NCBI GenBank assembly: GCA_040290295.1
Contig: PSMW01000012.1
Location: 1-64,000 of the forward strand
Reading direction: 5' to 3'
DNA from: CAADGV01 sp040290295
GTDB lineage: Bacteria; Bacteroidota; Ignavibacteria; UBA10030; UBA6906
DNA: 64,000 nt
The first letter of the stretch is position 1. Each line of letters opens with the position of its first letter. Position numbers and translations under genes: made by a program. This document shows positions 44,467-53,317 of the stretch, one piece after another. The notes beneath the pieces were generated by a model. The model saw nothing but the letters and a program-made list of their open reading frames with translations. It was not told where the DNA came from and made no database searches.

Positions 44467-46661
44467 TGCTCGAGCCGCTCCGCGCGAGTAATCCCTTTGA
44501 TCTTGCGTATGCGATCTAACAAGCGCTGCAAATGCTCGGTATCCTTCACGTTGATGACGAACAGACCTTCGAACATCGAATCTTTCGAATCCAAGTTGAC
44601 GCTTCGGATGTTGGTGTTCTGGTATGTCGAGATCGCGTGTGTGATGTCGCTGAGCATACCGGTACGGTCCTCGCCGACGATGCGCACGGCGGCAACAAAC
44701 ATGGCGCTGCTCTCGGGGGGCCACTGAACGTCTACCAAGCGGTTCGGCTCCATTTGCAGCATAAGCTGGATATTTTTGCACGACCGACGATGAATCTTCA
44801 CCCCCTCACCTTGCGTGATGAACCCGACGACAGGATCCCCCGGGATCGGATTGCAGCATTTTGCATAGCTATGCAGATAGTTTTCCTGCGCACCGTTGAG
44901 CACGATGCCCGACGCGATACTGCGAGCTGTACTGATGAACTTGTCGAACAATCCTTCGATCTTCCCCTCGCTCGTGGTGACTGCTGGCGGGTGATGTTGC
45001 TCGTCCTGGATGAGCTTGATGATATCGTCCGCGTTCACTTTCTGCTGGTAAAGGGCGAGGTAGAACTTTCCCAGATTCTCGATGCGTTGTCGCGTCAGGA
45101 ATTGCTGCAAATCGTCTTCGTTGATGCTCAGCTTCGCCTTCTTGAGCTTCCGCTCCCACATCGCTTTCCCCTCTTCGATTGCTTTCCGTTGCTCCTCTCG
45201 TAACCACCGTCGGATGTGTGCCTTGGCTTTGTGCGAGACGGCGATTTTTTCCCAGTCCGGATTTGGCGTTTGGTTCTTGGACGTGATGATTTCGATCTGG
45301 TCGCCGCTTCGGAGTTGCGTATCGAGCGGAACAATGCGTCCGTTTACTTTTGCCGCGATGCAATGATCGCCCACCTTCGAGTGAATTTCGTACGCAAAGT
45401 CGATAGGGGTTGCACCTTTCGGGAGAATCTTCAAATCTCCCTTCGGCGTGAAGACGTAGATTTCGTCTTGGAAGAGACTGAGCTTGAAGCTTTCGATCAG
45501 TTGTGTGCTTTCGGTATCGTCTCCGGCATTCTCGATGATATCGCGAATCCAGTTCACCCAGTTGCGCAGCTTGTCGTCGATCCTTTGTGCATTCTCCTTG
45601 TACGCCCAATGCGCCGCGACGCCGCGTTCGGCAATTTCGTGCATGGCTCTTGTGCGAATCTGCACCTCCACCAGTCGGCCCTCCGGTCCCCACACGGTAG
45701 TGTGGATGGATTTGTAGCCGTTCTGCTTGGGGAGCGAAATGTAATCCTTGAAGCGCTCGGAGTTCGCTTTGTAGATGTTGGAGATAATGCCCAGCACGTT
45801 GTAACAATCCTGGTCCTGATCCGAATCGATGATGATGCGGACGGCGAAGAGATCGTAGATTTCGTCGAGCGGTTTGTTCCGCTTGACCATCTTGTTATAG
45901 ATGCTGTAGATGTGCTTCGGACGTGCGCTACGTTCGTACTTGTAGCCTTCCGCGCGCAGGCGTTCTTCGATCGGTCGGGCAAACTCTTTGAGGTAGCGCT
46001 CTCGTTCCCGACGGCGTGCCTTCAGTTCACGGGCAATCGCGTCGTACTCTTCCCGCTGCAACGTCTTGAAGGCGAGGTCCTCCAACTCCCACTTGATGTT
46101 TGCCAACCCGAAGCGGTGAGCGAACGGGGCATAGACATCCAACGTTTCTCGTGCGATGCGCTTCTGCCGTTCGGGTGGCAGGAAGTCGATCGTCCGCATG
46201 TTGTGAAGGCGATCGGCAAACTTCACTAGCATGACGCGAATGTCGTTCACCATCGACAGCAGCATCTTGCGATAGCTTTCGACTTGCGATGTTTCGATGC
46301 TGGTGAGGTTCACACTGGAGATTTTTGTTGCGCCATCGACAATGTCGGCAATCGTATCGCCGAACTCTGCGCGGATATCCTTGATTTGATAATCGGTGTC
46401 TTCAACAACATCATGAAGCAAAGCGGCAGCAACGGAGATATCATCGAGGGGAATCTCTTTGGCGACAATTTTCGCCACTTCGTACGGATGGTCGAAGAAC
46501 GGCTCGCCCGATGCCCGTTTGTCGAAGCGATGAGCGTTGAAACCGAATTCGAATGCGCGGCGGATCAGCGACTCATCCACCTTGTGCAGATGCTTGCGGC
46601 AGACGAGGAGAAGCTCATCTAACTTTTCTTTGTACTTTCTGTTGGTCATACTCGTCTGCAC
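44463..46661 (-). CDS. relA: Bifunctional (p)ppGpp synthetase/hydrolase, RelA/SpoT family
   Basis: The product has 732 residues in Rel order: hydrolase HD domain (ALLHDVVEDTDY and FADRLHNMRTI, intact), synthetase (SARPKHIYSIYNKMVKRN and QNGYKSIHTTV), TGS (EIYVFTPKGDLKILPKGAT), a zinc-finger-like region (SYAKCCNPIPGDP) and ACT (VRIVGEDRTGMLSDITHAIS). HD and synthetase motifs are both present, so it should make and degrade the alarmone. The ATG at 46661 or 46649 may start it. A strong promoter lies upstream. Confidence 0.95.
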   Translation of the reverse strand: MQTSMTNRKYKEKLDELLLVCRKHLHKVDESLIRRAFEFGFNAHRFDKRASGEPFFDHPYEVAKIVAKEIPLDDISVAAALLHDVVEDTDYQIKDIRAEFGDTIADIVDGATKISSVNLTSIETSQVESYRKMLLSMVNDIRVMLVKFADRLHNMRTIDFLPPERQKRIARETLDVYAPFAHRFGLANIKWELEDLAFKTLQREEYDAIARELKARRRERERYLKEFARPIEERLRAEGYKYERSARPKHIYSIYNKMVKRNKPLDEIYDLFAVRIIIDSDQDQDCYNVLGIISNIYKANSERFKDYISLPKQNGYKSIHTTVWGPEGRLVEVQIRTRAMHEIAERGVAAHWAYKENAQRIDDKLRNWVNWIRDIIENAGDDTESTQLIESFKLSLFQDEIYVFTPKGDLKILPKGATPIDFAYEIHSKVGDHCIAAKVNGRIVPLDTQLRSGDQIEIITSKNQTPNPDWEKIAVSHKAKAHIRRWLREEQRKAIEEGKAMWERKLKKAKLSINEDDLQQFLTRQRIENLGKFYLALYQQKVNADDIIKLIQDEQHHPPAVTTSEGKIEGLFDKFISTARSIASGIVLNGAQENYLHSYAKCCNPIPGDPVVGFITQGEGVKIHRRSCKNIQLMLQMEPNRLVDVQWPPESSAMFVAAVRIVGEDRTGMLSDITHAISTYQNTNIRSVNLDSKDSMFEGLFVINVKDTEHLQRLLDRIRKIKGITRAERLEQ

Positions 46662-46756
46662 TCGCCCACGACGCGCGGGACGCCGTCGGAGTCGCGGTAG
46701 TCGTGTCTGCTCGTCAGGTGTCGCGTGGTGGCGTTGCGCTCTCCTTTCTCTAAAAA

Positions 46757-46785
46757 AATATAGGTGGTTGCCGAAGGAGAATCAA
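46757..46785 (-). promoter_or_regulatory. Promoter of the relA operon
   Basis: TTGATT (46785-46780), 17 bases, TATATT (46762-46757), in the space between the upp stop and relA. A leader of about 90 bases follows. Confidence 0.7.
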
Positions 46786-46798
46786 GCAGCGCCGTGTG

Positions 46799-47419
46799 TC
46801 ATTCCGTGCCGAAGATCCTATCGCCAGCGTCCCCCAATCCGGGCAGAATGTAGCCGTGGTTGTTCAACTCGCGGTCGAGCACTGCGGTGAAGATGTGCAC
46901 ATCGGGATGGTCGCGGGCGATCTTGTGAACGCCTTCGGGCGCCGCCAACAGACTGACGAAGCGAATGCGCTTTGCTCCTTTGTTCTTCAAGAACGTGATG
47001 GCAGCCGAGCCGCCGGTAGCCAGCATCGGATCGAGCAACAACACCAAACTCTTGTCCAGATGGCGAGGAAACTTCGAGTAATAGTCCACGGGCTTGAGCG
47101 TCTCCTCGTTACGGTACAACCCGACGTGCCCCACCTTCGCTTCGGGCAGAAAGTCCAAGAAACCATCTACCAAGCCGAGTCCTGCACGCAGCACCGGCAC
47201 AATGATGATGTCTTCGGCAAGACGGTAGCCCTTGGTTTTCTCCAGCGGCGTGCTAACGGTTTCTGCTTTGAGCTTGAGATCGTGCGTCACCTGAAAAGCC
47301 ATGACCGACGCGATGCGACGCAGCGTGGTGCGGAACAGATGGCTGTCGGTGTGCTTATTCCGCAGAATCGTCAGGTCGCGCTTGATCAGGGGATGATCGA
47401 TAATTGTCAGGTTTTTCAT
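46799..47419 (-). CDS. upp: Uracil phosphoribosyltransferase
   Basis: A 206-residue PRTase that makes UMP from uracil and PRPP. Start MKNLTIIDHPLIKRDLTILR at 47419; an open extension to 47545 has no coding character. LLLDPMLATGGSA is the PRPP-binding motif and GYILPGLGDAGDRIFGTE the uracil-binding end. It lies 29 bases after the CoA-disulfide-reductase-like gene. Confidence 0.95.
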   Translation of the reverse strand: MKNLTIIDHPLIKRDLTILRNKHTDSHLFRTTLRRIASVMAFQVTHDLKLKAETVSTPLEKTKGYRLAEDIIIVPVLRAGLGLVDGFLDFLPEAKVGHVGLYRNEETLKPVDYYSKFPRHLDKSLVLLLDPMLATGGSAAITFLKNKGAKRIRFVSLLAAPEGVHKIARDHPDVHIFTAVLDRELNNHGYILPGLGDAGDRIFGTE

Positions 47420-47448
47420 ACCACGTTCGGTTTTGTTCCGGCGAGCAC

Positions 47449-48813
47449 TCACGTTGGTGATCCTATTTTTTTCTTGAGGACATTGGCGGTCACGAGCACG
47501 GGATCCCACAGAGGTGTGAAGGGTGGGGAATACACCAAATCCCATTGTGCAATCTCATCGACGCTCGATCGGTGGAAAATGCCGACAGCAAAGAGATTTG
47601 CTCGGTGCACTGCTCCTTCTTCACCGACAACGTTCACACCCAACAATCGGCGCGAACGTCGATCCATAACCGCAGTGATCCACAGTTTCTTGCTGCCGGG
47701 CATCATCGCCACCTTCGACCACGCCGTGATCGATTCGGTGACGACGTCGAATCCTGAAGCGAGTGCCTCTTCGGAGCTGGCGCCGACACGTGCCACTTCC
47801 AATCCAAACACCCTCACAGCGATGGCGTGAATGGCTCCACGAAAGACGGCAGCACCTCCCGCCGCATTTTCTCCCGCCACCCATCCCTGCTTACTTGCAA
47901 GCGTTGCCAACGGGATGTAGCTCATCGCATTGGTGACGAGATTCTTCACCGCACAGCAGTCGCCGGCAGCGTAAATGTTGTCGATATTCGTTTGCTGGCG
48001 CTGGTCAGTGAGGATGCCGCCACGCGGTCCCACGCGTATGCCCGCCTTTGTTGCAATCGCACTGTTCGGCTCCACGCCGAGAGCGAGAACGACGAGGCCG
48101 GTCTCGAAACTTCCTTGGTCGGTGACGACGTGCGTGACGCGATTTGTTTTGTCGACAATGAATCCTTCCGTCTTCGCGTACGCAACAAAATGGACACGGT
48201 GTTTTTCCAACTCTGCGCGAACCCGTTCGCGTATTTCGCGCTCCAAGCCGTTCATGGGGAGATTGTAAAGATGGAGGAGCGTCACGTTCATGCCGCGAGT
48301 GGTGAGCGCATCCGCCATCTCCATCCCAATATAGCCGCCGCCGATGATGACAGCATTCTTCGGCTGCTCTTCGTCGATGTATTGTTTCAAGATCAACGCA
48401 TCCGCGAGGGCTTTCACCGTGAAAACATTGCGTGCGTGTTCACCCACCACGCCCAACAGCTTCGGACGCGACCCGGTGGCAAGGATGAGCTTGTCGTAAC
48501 GCTCTTCCGTTATTTTGCCACTCGCCACATCGCGCACAACAATTCTCCGCTTCGTGGGCAGAAGCTCCTCAACGCGGTGAAGTGTTCGAACCTCTACTCC
48601 TTTTTCCTCGCGCAGCCTTTCGGGCGTGTATGAGATGAGTTTATCCACCGGCGCTTCGCCGGCAATGGCATACGGTATTTCACAAATGCCGTACGAGATG
48701 TATTCGCCTTGCTCGAACAAGACGACATCGCACTCGGGATTGGTCCGCTTGGCTTTGCTGGCGGCGCTTGGTCCGGCCGCTAACCCGCCGACGACGACAA
48801 TGCGTTTTGCCAT
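47449..48813 (-). CDS. FAD-dependent CoA-disulfide reductase/NADH oxidase-like protein
   Basis: A 454-residue protein of the single-cysteine flavoprotein family. IVVVGGLAAGPSAASKAKR is the FAD motif, Cys44 in SYGICEIPYAI is the redox Cys, AVIIGGGYIGMEMADAL binds NAD(P)H, and NIYAAGDCCAVKN is the second FAD motif. A dimerisation domain with GEEGAVHRANLFAV ends it. The stop is two codons from der (adjacent genes, no gap). It likely reduces CoA or persulfide disulfides; oxygen or peroxide is possible. Confidence 0.87.
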   Translation of the reverse strand: MAKRIVVVGGLAAGPSAASKAKRTNPECDVVLFEQGEYISYGICEIPYAIAGEAPVDKLISYTPERLREEKGVEVRTLHRVEELLPTKRRIVVRDVASGKITEERYDKLILATGSRPKLLGVVGEHARNVFTVKALADALILKQYIDEEQPKNAVIIGGGYIGMEMADALTTRGMNVTLLHLYNLPMNGLEREIRERVRAELEKHRVHFVAYAKTEGFIVDKTNRVTHVVTDQGSFETGLVVLALGVEPNSAIATKAGIRVGPRGGILTDQRQQTNIDNIYAAGDCCAVKNLVTNAMSYIPLATLASKQGWVAGENAAGGAAVFRGAIHAIAVRVFGLEVARVGASSEEALASGFDVVTESITAWSKVAMMPGSKKLWITAVMDRRSRRLLGVNVVGEEGAVHRANLFAVGIFHRSSVDEIAQWDLVYSPPFTPLWDPVLVTANVLKKKIGSPT

Positions 48814-50121
48814 TTACTTGTGTTTGAATGAGAGGACAATGGGTACACCGGTGAAGCCGAAGTGTTCGCGAATGCGGTTGTGTAAATAGCGACGGTAGTT
48901 CTCATCGACCAGTTCCGGCTCGTTGCAAAAGAACGCAAACACCGGCGGCTTGGACTTTACTTGTGTGATATATTTGATTTTGATTTCTTTCCCCGACGAA
49001 CTGCGAGGCGGGAAGGTTTTGATATCTTCACCGAGCAGCGCATTCAACTCGCTTGTCGGAATGCGTTTGTTCTGCTCGGCGTCGATCTGCTTCGCCATCT
49101 CGATCACCTTGTAAATCCGCTGCCGTGTCAGCGCCGAGATGAAGATGATCGGAATGAAGTCGTAGATACGCAGCCGTTCGCGCAGCGCTCGCTCGTATTG
49201 ACGGGCGGTGGTATCGTCCTTTTCGATCAGATCCCATTTGTTGACGGTGAGCAGCGTCGCACGTTGTCGTTCGATTGCCGTTTCGAGGATATGTAAATCC
49301 TGATGCTCGAGACCTTGCGTGGCATCGATAAGAACGACAGCCACGTCGCACCGGTCGATTGCCTTCAACGTGCGCAGCGTGCTGTAAAACTCGACGCTTT
49401 CCTTGATGCGACTGCGTTTGCGGAGCCCGGCCGTATCGACGAGCAACATCTCTTCCCCATAGTATCGGACCACGGCATCGATCGGATCGCGAGTTGTGCC
49501 CGGAATGTCGGTCACGATATGACGATCTTCTTGCAGGACAGCATTGACGAACGATGATTTTCCCACGTTCGGCTTCCCGATGATCGCAAGCTTCAAACGT
49601 GGGTCGGGTGAGTGCTCGTCTTCCGAAGCGAAGCCCTCGGTCACGCTGTCGAGCAAGTCTCCTGTTCTGCGCCCGCCTAAGGCAGAGACGGGATACGGTT
49701 CACCGAGACCAAGGCGGTAGTACTCGCCGAGTGTGAGCTCCTGTTTCTCGCCATCCACCTTGTTCACGACCAGCAGCACTTTCTTTTGGGAGCGGCGGAG
49801 GATTTCGGCGATGGCAAAGTCCGTCGGCAGAGGGCCAGTCTGTGCGTCCACAACGAACAGCACCACATCCGCCTCATCGATGGCGATCTGTGCTTGCTCA
49901 CGAATAGCCGATTCGATAACGCCTTCGGCGTCGGGCAGGTAACCACCGGTATCGACCAAGGAGAATTGCTTGCCTGCCCACTCGGCACGAGCGTAATGCC
50001 GATCGCGCGTCACCCCCGGCGTATCGTCAACGATGGCATCGCGGCTTCCGAGGATGCGATTGAAGAGCGTAGATTTTCCAACATTGGGACGACCGACGAT
50101 GGCAACAACTGAAGACGACAT
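48814..50121 (-). CDS. der: Ribosome-assembly GTPase Der (EngA)
   Basis: At 435 residues with two G domains in tandem: IVGRPNVGKSTLFNRI with DTGGYL at the start and AIIGKPNVGKSSFVNAV with DTAGLRKRSRI in the middle, then a C-terminal KH-like domain. Der acts in 50S subunit maturation. It begins an operon with the CoA-disulfide-reductase-like gene and upp. Confidence 0.97.
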   Translation of the reverse strand: MSSSVVAIVGRPNVGKSTLFNRILGSRDAIVDDTPGVTRDRHYARAEWAGKQFSLVDTGGYLPDAEGVIESAIREQAQIAIDEADVVLFVVDAQTGPLPTDFAIAEILRRSQKKVLLVVNKVDGEKQELTLGEYYRLGLGEPYPVSALGGRRTGDLLDSVTEGFASEDEHSPDPRLKLAIIGKPNVGKSSFVNAVLQEDRHIVTDIPGTTRDPIDAVVRYYGEEMLLVDTAGLRKRSRIKESVEFYSTLRTLKAIDRCDVAVVLIDATQGLEHQDLHILETAIERQRATLLTVNKWDLIEKDDTTARQYERALRERLRIYDFIPIIFISALTRQRIYKVIEMAKQIDAEQNKRIPTSELNALLGEDIKTFPPRSSSGKEIKIKYITQVKSKPPVFAFFCNEPELVDENYRRYLHNRIREHFGFTGVPIVLSFKHK

Positions 50122-50153
50122 GCACCTCTGCGGAAATGACCGTTGTCTGCATC

Positions 50154-50182
50154 AAGGTACGAAGAAGCGTAGGGACATTCAA
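50154..50182 (-). promoter_or_regulatory. Promoter of the der operon
   Basis: TTGAAT (50182-50177), 17 bases, TACCTT (50159-50154), with a leader of about 26 bases to the der ATG. Confidence 0.6.
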
Positions 50183-50236
50183 GAAGCGCACACACCGGCG
50201 CGGCGCCACCTTTGTGCGGTAGCGCCGTCACGGTCG

Positions 50237-50662
50237 CTACAATGCAGAAACGCGAGAGGGAGTCGAGAAGAGATGAATCGTCGAGAGTGCTTCGTTCAGT
50301 TTTTCGAAGCCCGCGGATTTCGAGATGTAGGCTGCGGCACCGAGGTCGTATGCCTGCGCAATGTCTTCTTCCCTGTCCGACGAACTGAGGACGACGACCG
50401 CAATGTGCCTGAGCTGACGGTCTGCTTTGATGGTTTGCAGAACTTCTTTGCCGCTGATGCGCGGAATGTTGAGATCCAACAGCACAAGGTTCGGCCGGGG
50501 GTTGGCAATCGGATCGGAGAACTGCCGACGATTGTACAGATAGTCGAGAGCCTCTTGTCCATCGCGGACGACGTACACCTCTCCCGGCACGTTGTGCTGC
50601 CGGAGAATGTACTTCGTGAGGCGGAGGTGTTCGAAATTATCTTCTACCAATAAGATTTTCAT
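50237..50662 (-). CDS. Single-domain response regulator (Rcp1-like)
   Basis: A 141-residue receiver with no output domain. ILLVEDNFEHLRL holds the acidic pocket, LVLLDLNIPRISG the phospho-Asp, VVVLSSSDREED the Thr/Ser position and AAAYISKSAGFEKL the Lys. This form (VEDN, NLPRMDG-like) pairs with phytochrome or hybrid kinases. I start it at ATG 50662, dropping nine upstream residues. A TATAAT lies at 50712-50707. No kinase is nearby. Confidence 0.85.
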   Translation of the reverse strand: MKILLVEDNFEHLRLTKYILRQHNVPGEVYVVRDGQEALDYLYNRRQFSDPIANPRPNLVLLDLNIPRISGKEVLQTIKADRQLRHIAVVVLSSSDREEDIAQAYDLGAAAYISKSAGFEKLNEALSTIHLFSTPSRVSAL

Positions 50663-50664
50663 CG

Positions 50665-51594
50665 TCAATGCGCGTTTGATGATGAACAATACTTCCGTGC
50701 ATGATCATTATAGGACATCGAGGTTGGTCGGCACGTGATCATGACCACACATAGAAAGCAGGGCCAAAGCCGTGTAAACATTACGAGGAACCGCTTATGC
50801 TTGAAGAGAGGCGTACGCGCGTCCTCCTCGCCGAGTTGTTCGAGCATCCATCGCCGAAGTGCTGCACTGAGTGCATGCTGCGATTCGATCGACTGATCGG
50901 GCTGACCGAGAGGCTTGCCGAAGATAATTTCGATTTCGCCCGGCTTGATGCGCTAGTCGCCTTTGCGATTGATGTTGTACAATCCCTTGCAACAGATGGG
51001 AAGGATGCGCACACCTGCATCGGCGGCTGTTTTGAAGGGACCGCGCTTGAAGGGCTGCAAGCGACCATTCGGCGTGCGCGTGCCTTCCGATGCGATCAGT
51101 ACGGAAATTTTTTCTTCGCGTAAAATACGTGTCACTTCCTTCATGCTCGCAATGGCTTTGGCGCGATTTCCACGGTCCATGGATATCTGCCCGACGGCAC
51201 GCATAAACTGTCCCCAGATCGGAATCCGAAAATTTTCCTTCTTCTCCACACCACGCAAGAGATACGGATAGTATCCCTGATAGATGAACGGCTCCAGCAT
51301 GTTCACGTGATTCGGTGTTACGATATATGTCTCGGTGGGAGAGATGTTTTCCAAACCTTTCACGCTCCGTACACGCACGCCGGCACATCGCACGAACAGT
51401 CTTGCTGCTCGACGTAACAACTCATCGTACACCTGCTTTCTGAACAGAAGCGAAAGCGACACGAACACGATGAAAATCCCCAGCAACACAGCCAGACAGC
51501 GGAGCGCAAGAATGGCTGCACGCAGCGTCTCCCATATTGTGAAGCGCCATGGATCGACGGACGGTGTGTTGTGACGGCTGCTGGGGTGCGTCAT
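50665..51594 (-). pseudogene. PlsC-type 1-acylglycerol-3-phosphate acyltransferase, interrupted by in-frame TAG
   Basis: The first 213 residues make a normal acyltransferase: a membrane helix (about 28-50), TPNHVNMLEPF as the acceptor motif (with Glu in the usual HX4D Asp place, common in this subfamily), and LIASEGTRTPNGRLQPFKRG. TAG at 50955-50953 follows KGLYNINRKGD. The same frame resumes RIKPGEIEIIFGKPL and RRWMLEQLGEEDARTP, the expected C-terminus where family members have a Trp (TGG). The in-frame end is TGA at 50667-50665, though true homology probably stops near 50820. One transition explains the stop. Confidence 0.75.
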
Positions 51595-51615
51595 GCAAAA
51601 AGGTTGTTTCGTTTC

Positions 51616-51649
51616 TTGCGATTACGACGAGGAACGCTTTTATTGTCAA
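51616..51649. promoter_or_regulatory. Overlapping divergent promoters
   Basis: For the acyltransferase (minus): TTGACA (51649-51644), 17 bases, CGTAAT (51626-51621). For the YrdC gene (plus): TTGCGA (51616-51621), 17 bases, TTTATT (51639-51644). The two -10 boxes are only fair matches. Confidence 0.4.
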
Positions 51650-51681
51650 CAGCCATTTCTTGAGCATCGAGGAGTATTGAG

Positions 51682-52296
51682 ATGATCCTGCGCGTTCACC
51701 CCATCAATCCCGAGCCGCGCTATGTCGCTATGGCGACCGACATCCTTAAAGCAGGCGGCGTGATCGTTTATCCCACCGATACGGTCTATGGCTTGGGGTG
51801 CAGCATTGAAAACAAAAACGCCATCGAGAAAATCTATCTCATCAAACGTCAAAGGCCCGACAAGCCGTTCAGTTTCGTCTGTTCCGATCTCACACACATC
51901 AGTGAATATGCGCATGTCAGCAACGCGGCGTTCAAGATCATGAAGCGCTTGATTCCCGGACCGTACACCTTCATTCTCCCTGCAGCGCGGATGAAACATC
52001 TCCCCAAAATCTTGGTCTCCAAACGTCGCACGGTGGGCATTCGTGTACCCAAAAGTCCCATCGCCCTCGCGCTCGTGCGAGCTCTCGGTCATCCGATTCT
52101 CAGCACAAGCGTGACGACGGACGACGGCGAGATCTTGAACAATCCTGATGACATCATCGAACACTTCCACAACCGTGTCGAGTTGGTCATCGATGGCGGC
52201 ATGCTTGTCTCCGAACCTTCCACCGTCATCGATCTCACCTCCGACACGCCGGTGATCGTCCGCGAAGGTGCGGGCGTCGAGGATCTCAACCTCTAA
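51682..52296 (+). CDS. L-threonylcarbamoyladenylate synthase family protein (YrdC/Sua5/YciO)
   Basis: A 204-residue protein. GGVIVYPTDTVYGLGCSIE is the YrdC signature, followed by KRQRPDKPFSFVCSDL and FKIMKRLIPGPYTFIL. These enzymes make threonylcarbamoyl-AMP for tRNA t6A37, the precursor of the MtaB product encoded at 36768-38126. Length and the KPFSFVC form suit the YciO/Sua5-short branch. Start ATG at 51682, GGAG 11 bases upstream. Confidence 0.85.
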   Translation: MILRVHPINPEPRYVAMATDILKAGGVIVYPTDTVYGLGCSIENKNAIEKIYLIKRQRPDKPFSFVCSDLTHISEYAHVSNAAFKIMKRLIPGPYTFILPAARMKHLPKILVSKRRTVGIRVPKSPIALALVRALGHPILSTSVTTDDGEILNNPDDIIEHFHNRVELVIDGGMLVSEPSTVIDLTSDTPVIVREGAGVEDLNL

Positions 52297-52332
52297 AAAC
52301 AACAAGCGGAAGGAGTTTCCCACTCCTTCCGC
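52294..52332 (-). terminator. Terminator at the end of the surface operon
   Basis: A perfect 11-base stem GCGGAAGGAGT (52306-52316) and ACTCCTTCCGC (52322-52332) with a five-base loop. On the minus strand it is followed by TTGTTGTTTTTA. It lies 28 bases after the stop at 52360 and converges with the YrdC gene end, so it may serve both. Confidence 0.85.
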
Positions 52333-52359
52333 CTACGCTTCTGGTAGCGTCCCGCGCTC

Positions 52360-53313
52360 CTACTTCTTGTACAGTTGGCTGAGCCAGTGCGGGATGGGTC
52401 GGAGTCCCGGACGCGTGATGTAGAAATCGTTCGCGGTATTCTTCGTATCGTACCCGCCCGCATAGCGCGCAATCGACTCGAACACCGGCACCGTACCGAT
52501 GCTTTGGTATGTTGGATACGGATCGGGACCCGGACCTTGGAAGACATAGTTCCCATAGCGTACCACATCGACCGCTTGACCTGTTGAGTCTTTCAGAACA
52601 ATCTGATCCTTTTGACTCAAATAGAAGTCGTAGATATATGAGAGCACCGTATCGGGCCGGTCGAGGCGCTGTCGAGCTGAATCGCGTTCAAGCACCGCAA
52701 GCCTCACCAGCGGATTGTCCGTCGGCAACAACGGCGTCGAGCGGGGTTCGGGTCCTTCGCCGGGACCGATAGTGTTGTACACCCTCAGCCGTTCGAGGTT
52801 ACTCACCAGCGTCAAGAACTGATTTGGGCCCACGCGCAGCGAACGACTCGTATCGGGCACCTTGAATGGAACGATCGTATCTGGCGCAAAGGTAGGGAAT
52901 CGATAACGATAGCCTTGGACGGAATCTGCCGCCCGCACGATCGGCACATCGAAAGTGCCGGTCGTTTCCCCCTCGAAGAACAATCGAATTTGTGAAATGG
53001 TGAAATACCATGGTGGCGTGCGAGTAGTATCTCTCATGAACGAGTAGAAGATGAGGGTCTTCTGCGCAATGCGCCTTGTGCGAAAAGAAATCGACCACTT
53101 TTTGAAGTCAACCGTCTGTGATGTCGGATTGAAGATTTCCAACCACGAGTGGGCATTGGGATTGGACGTCGGCAGCGTGTACACCTCGTTGATGACGACG
53201 TGATTCCCCGGCCGATACGACAGCGGCGGCTGTTGTTCTGTTTCTACCTGACACCCAAGCATCAGGAAAACAAGGGCGATGGTCGCACAAACTATGAGCA
53301 AACGGACATTCAT
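52360..53313 (-). CDS. Lipoprotein with lamin-tail-like domain, last gene of surface operon
   Basis: A 317-residue lipoprotein: signal peptide with lipobox FLMLGC (Cys21). NHVVINEVYTLPTSNPNAHS then WLEIFNPTSQTVDFKKWSI is the start of a lamin-tail (LTD) domain, a beta-sandwich often found in surface and secreted bacterial proteins. A long beta-rich region follows, including FYLSQKDQIVLKDSTGQAVD. It lies four bases after the PorV-like gene. Confidence 0.7.
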   Translation of the reverse strand: MNVRLLIVCATIALVFLMLGCQVETEQQPPLSYRPGNHVVINEVYTLPTSNPNAHSWLEIFNPTSQTVDFKKWSISFRTRRIAQKTLIFYSFMRDTTRTPPWYFTISQIRLFFEGETTGTFDVPIVRAADSVQGYRYRFPTFAPDTIVPFKVPDTSRSLRVGPNQFLTLVSNLERLRVYNTIGPGEGPEPRSTPLLPTDNPLVRLAVLERDSARQRLDRPDTVLSYIYDFYLSQKDQIVLKDSTGQAVDVVRYGNYVFQGPGPDPYPTYQSIGTVPVFESIARYAGGYDTKNTANDFYITRPGLRPIPHWLSQLYKK

Positions 53314-53317
53314 ACGC

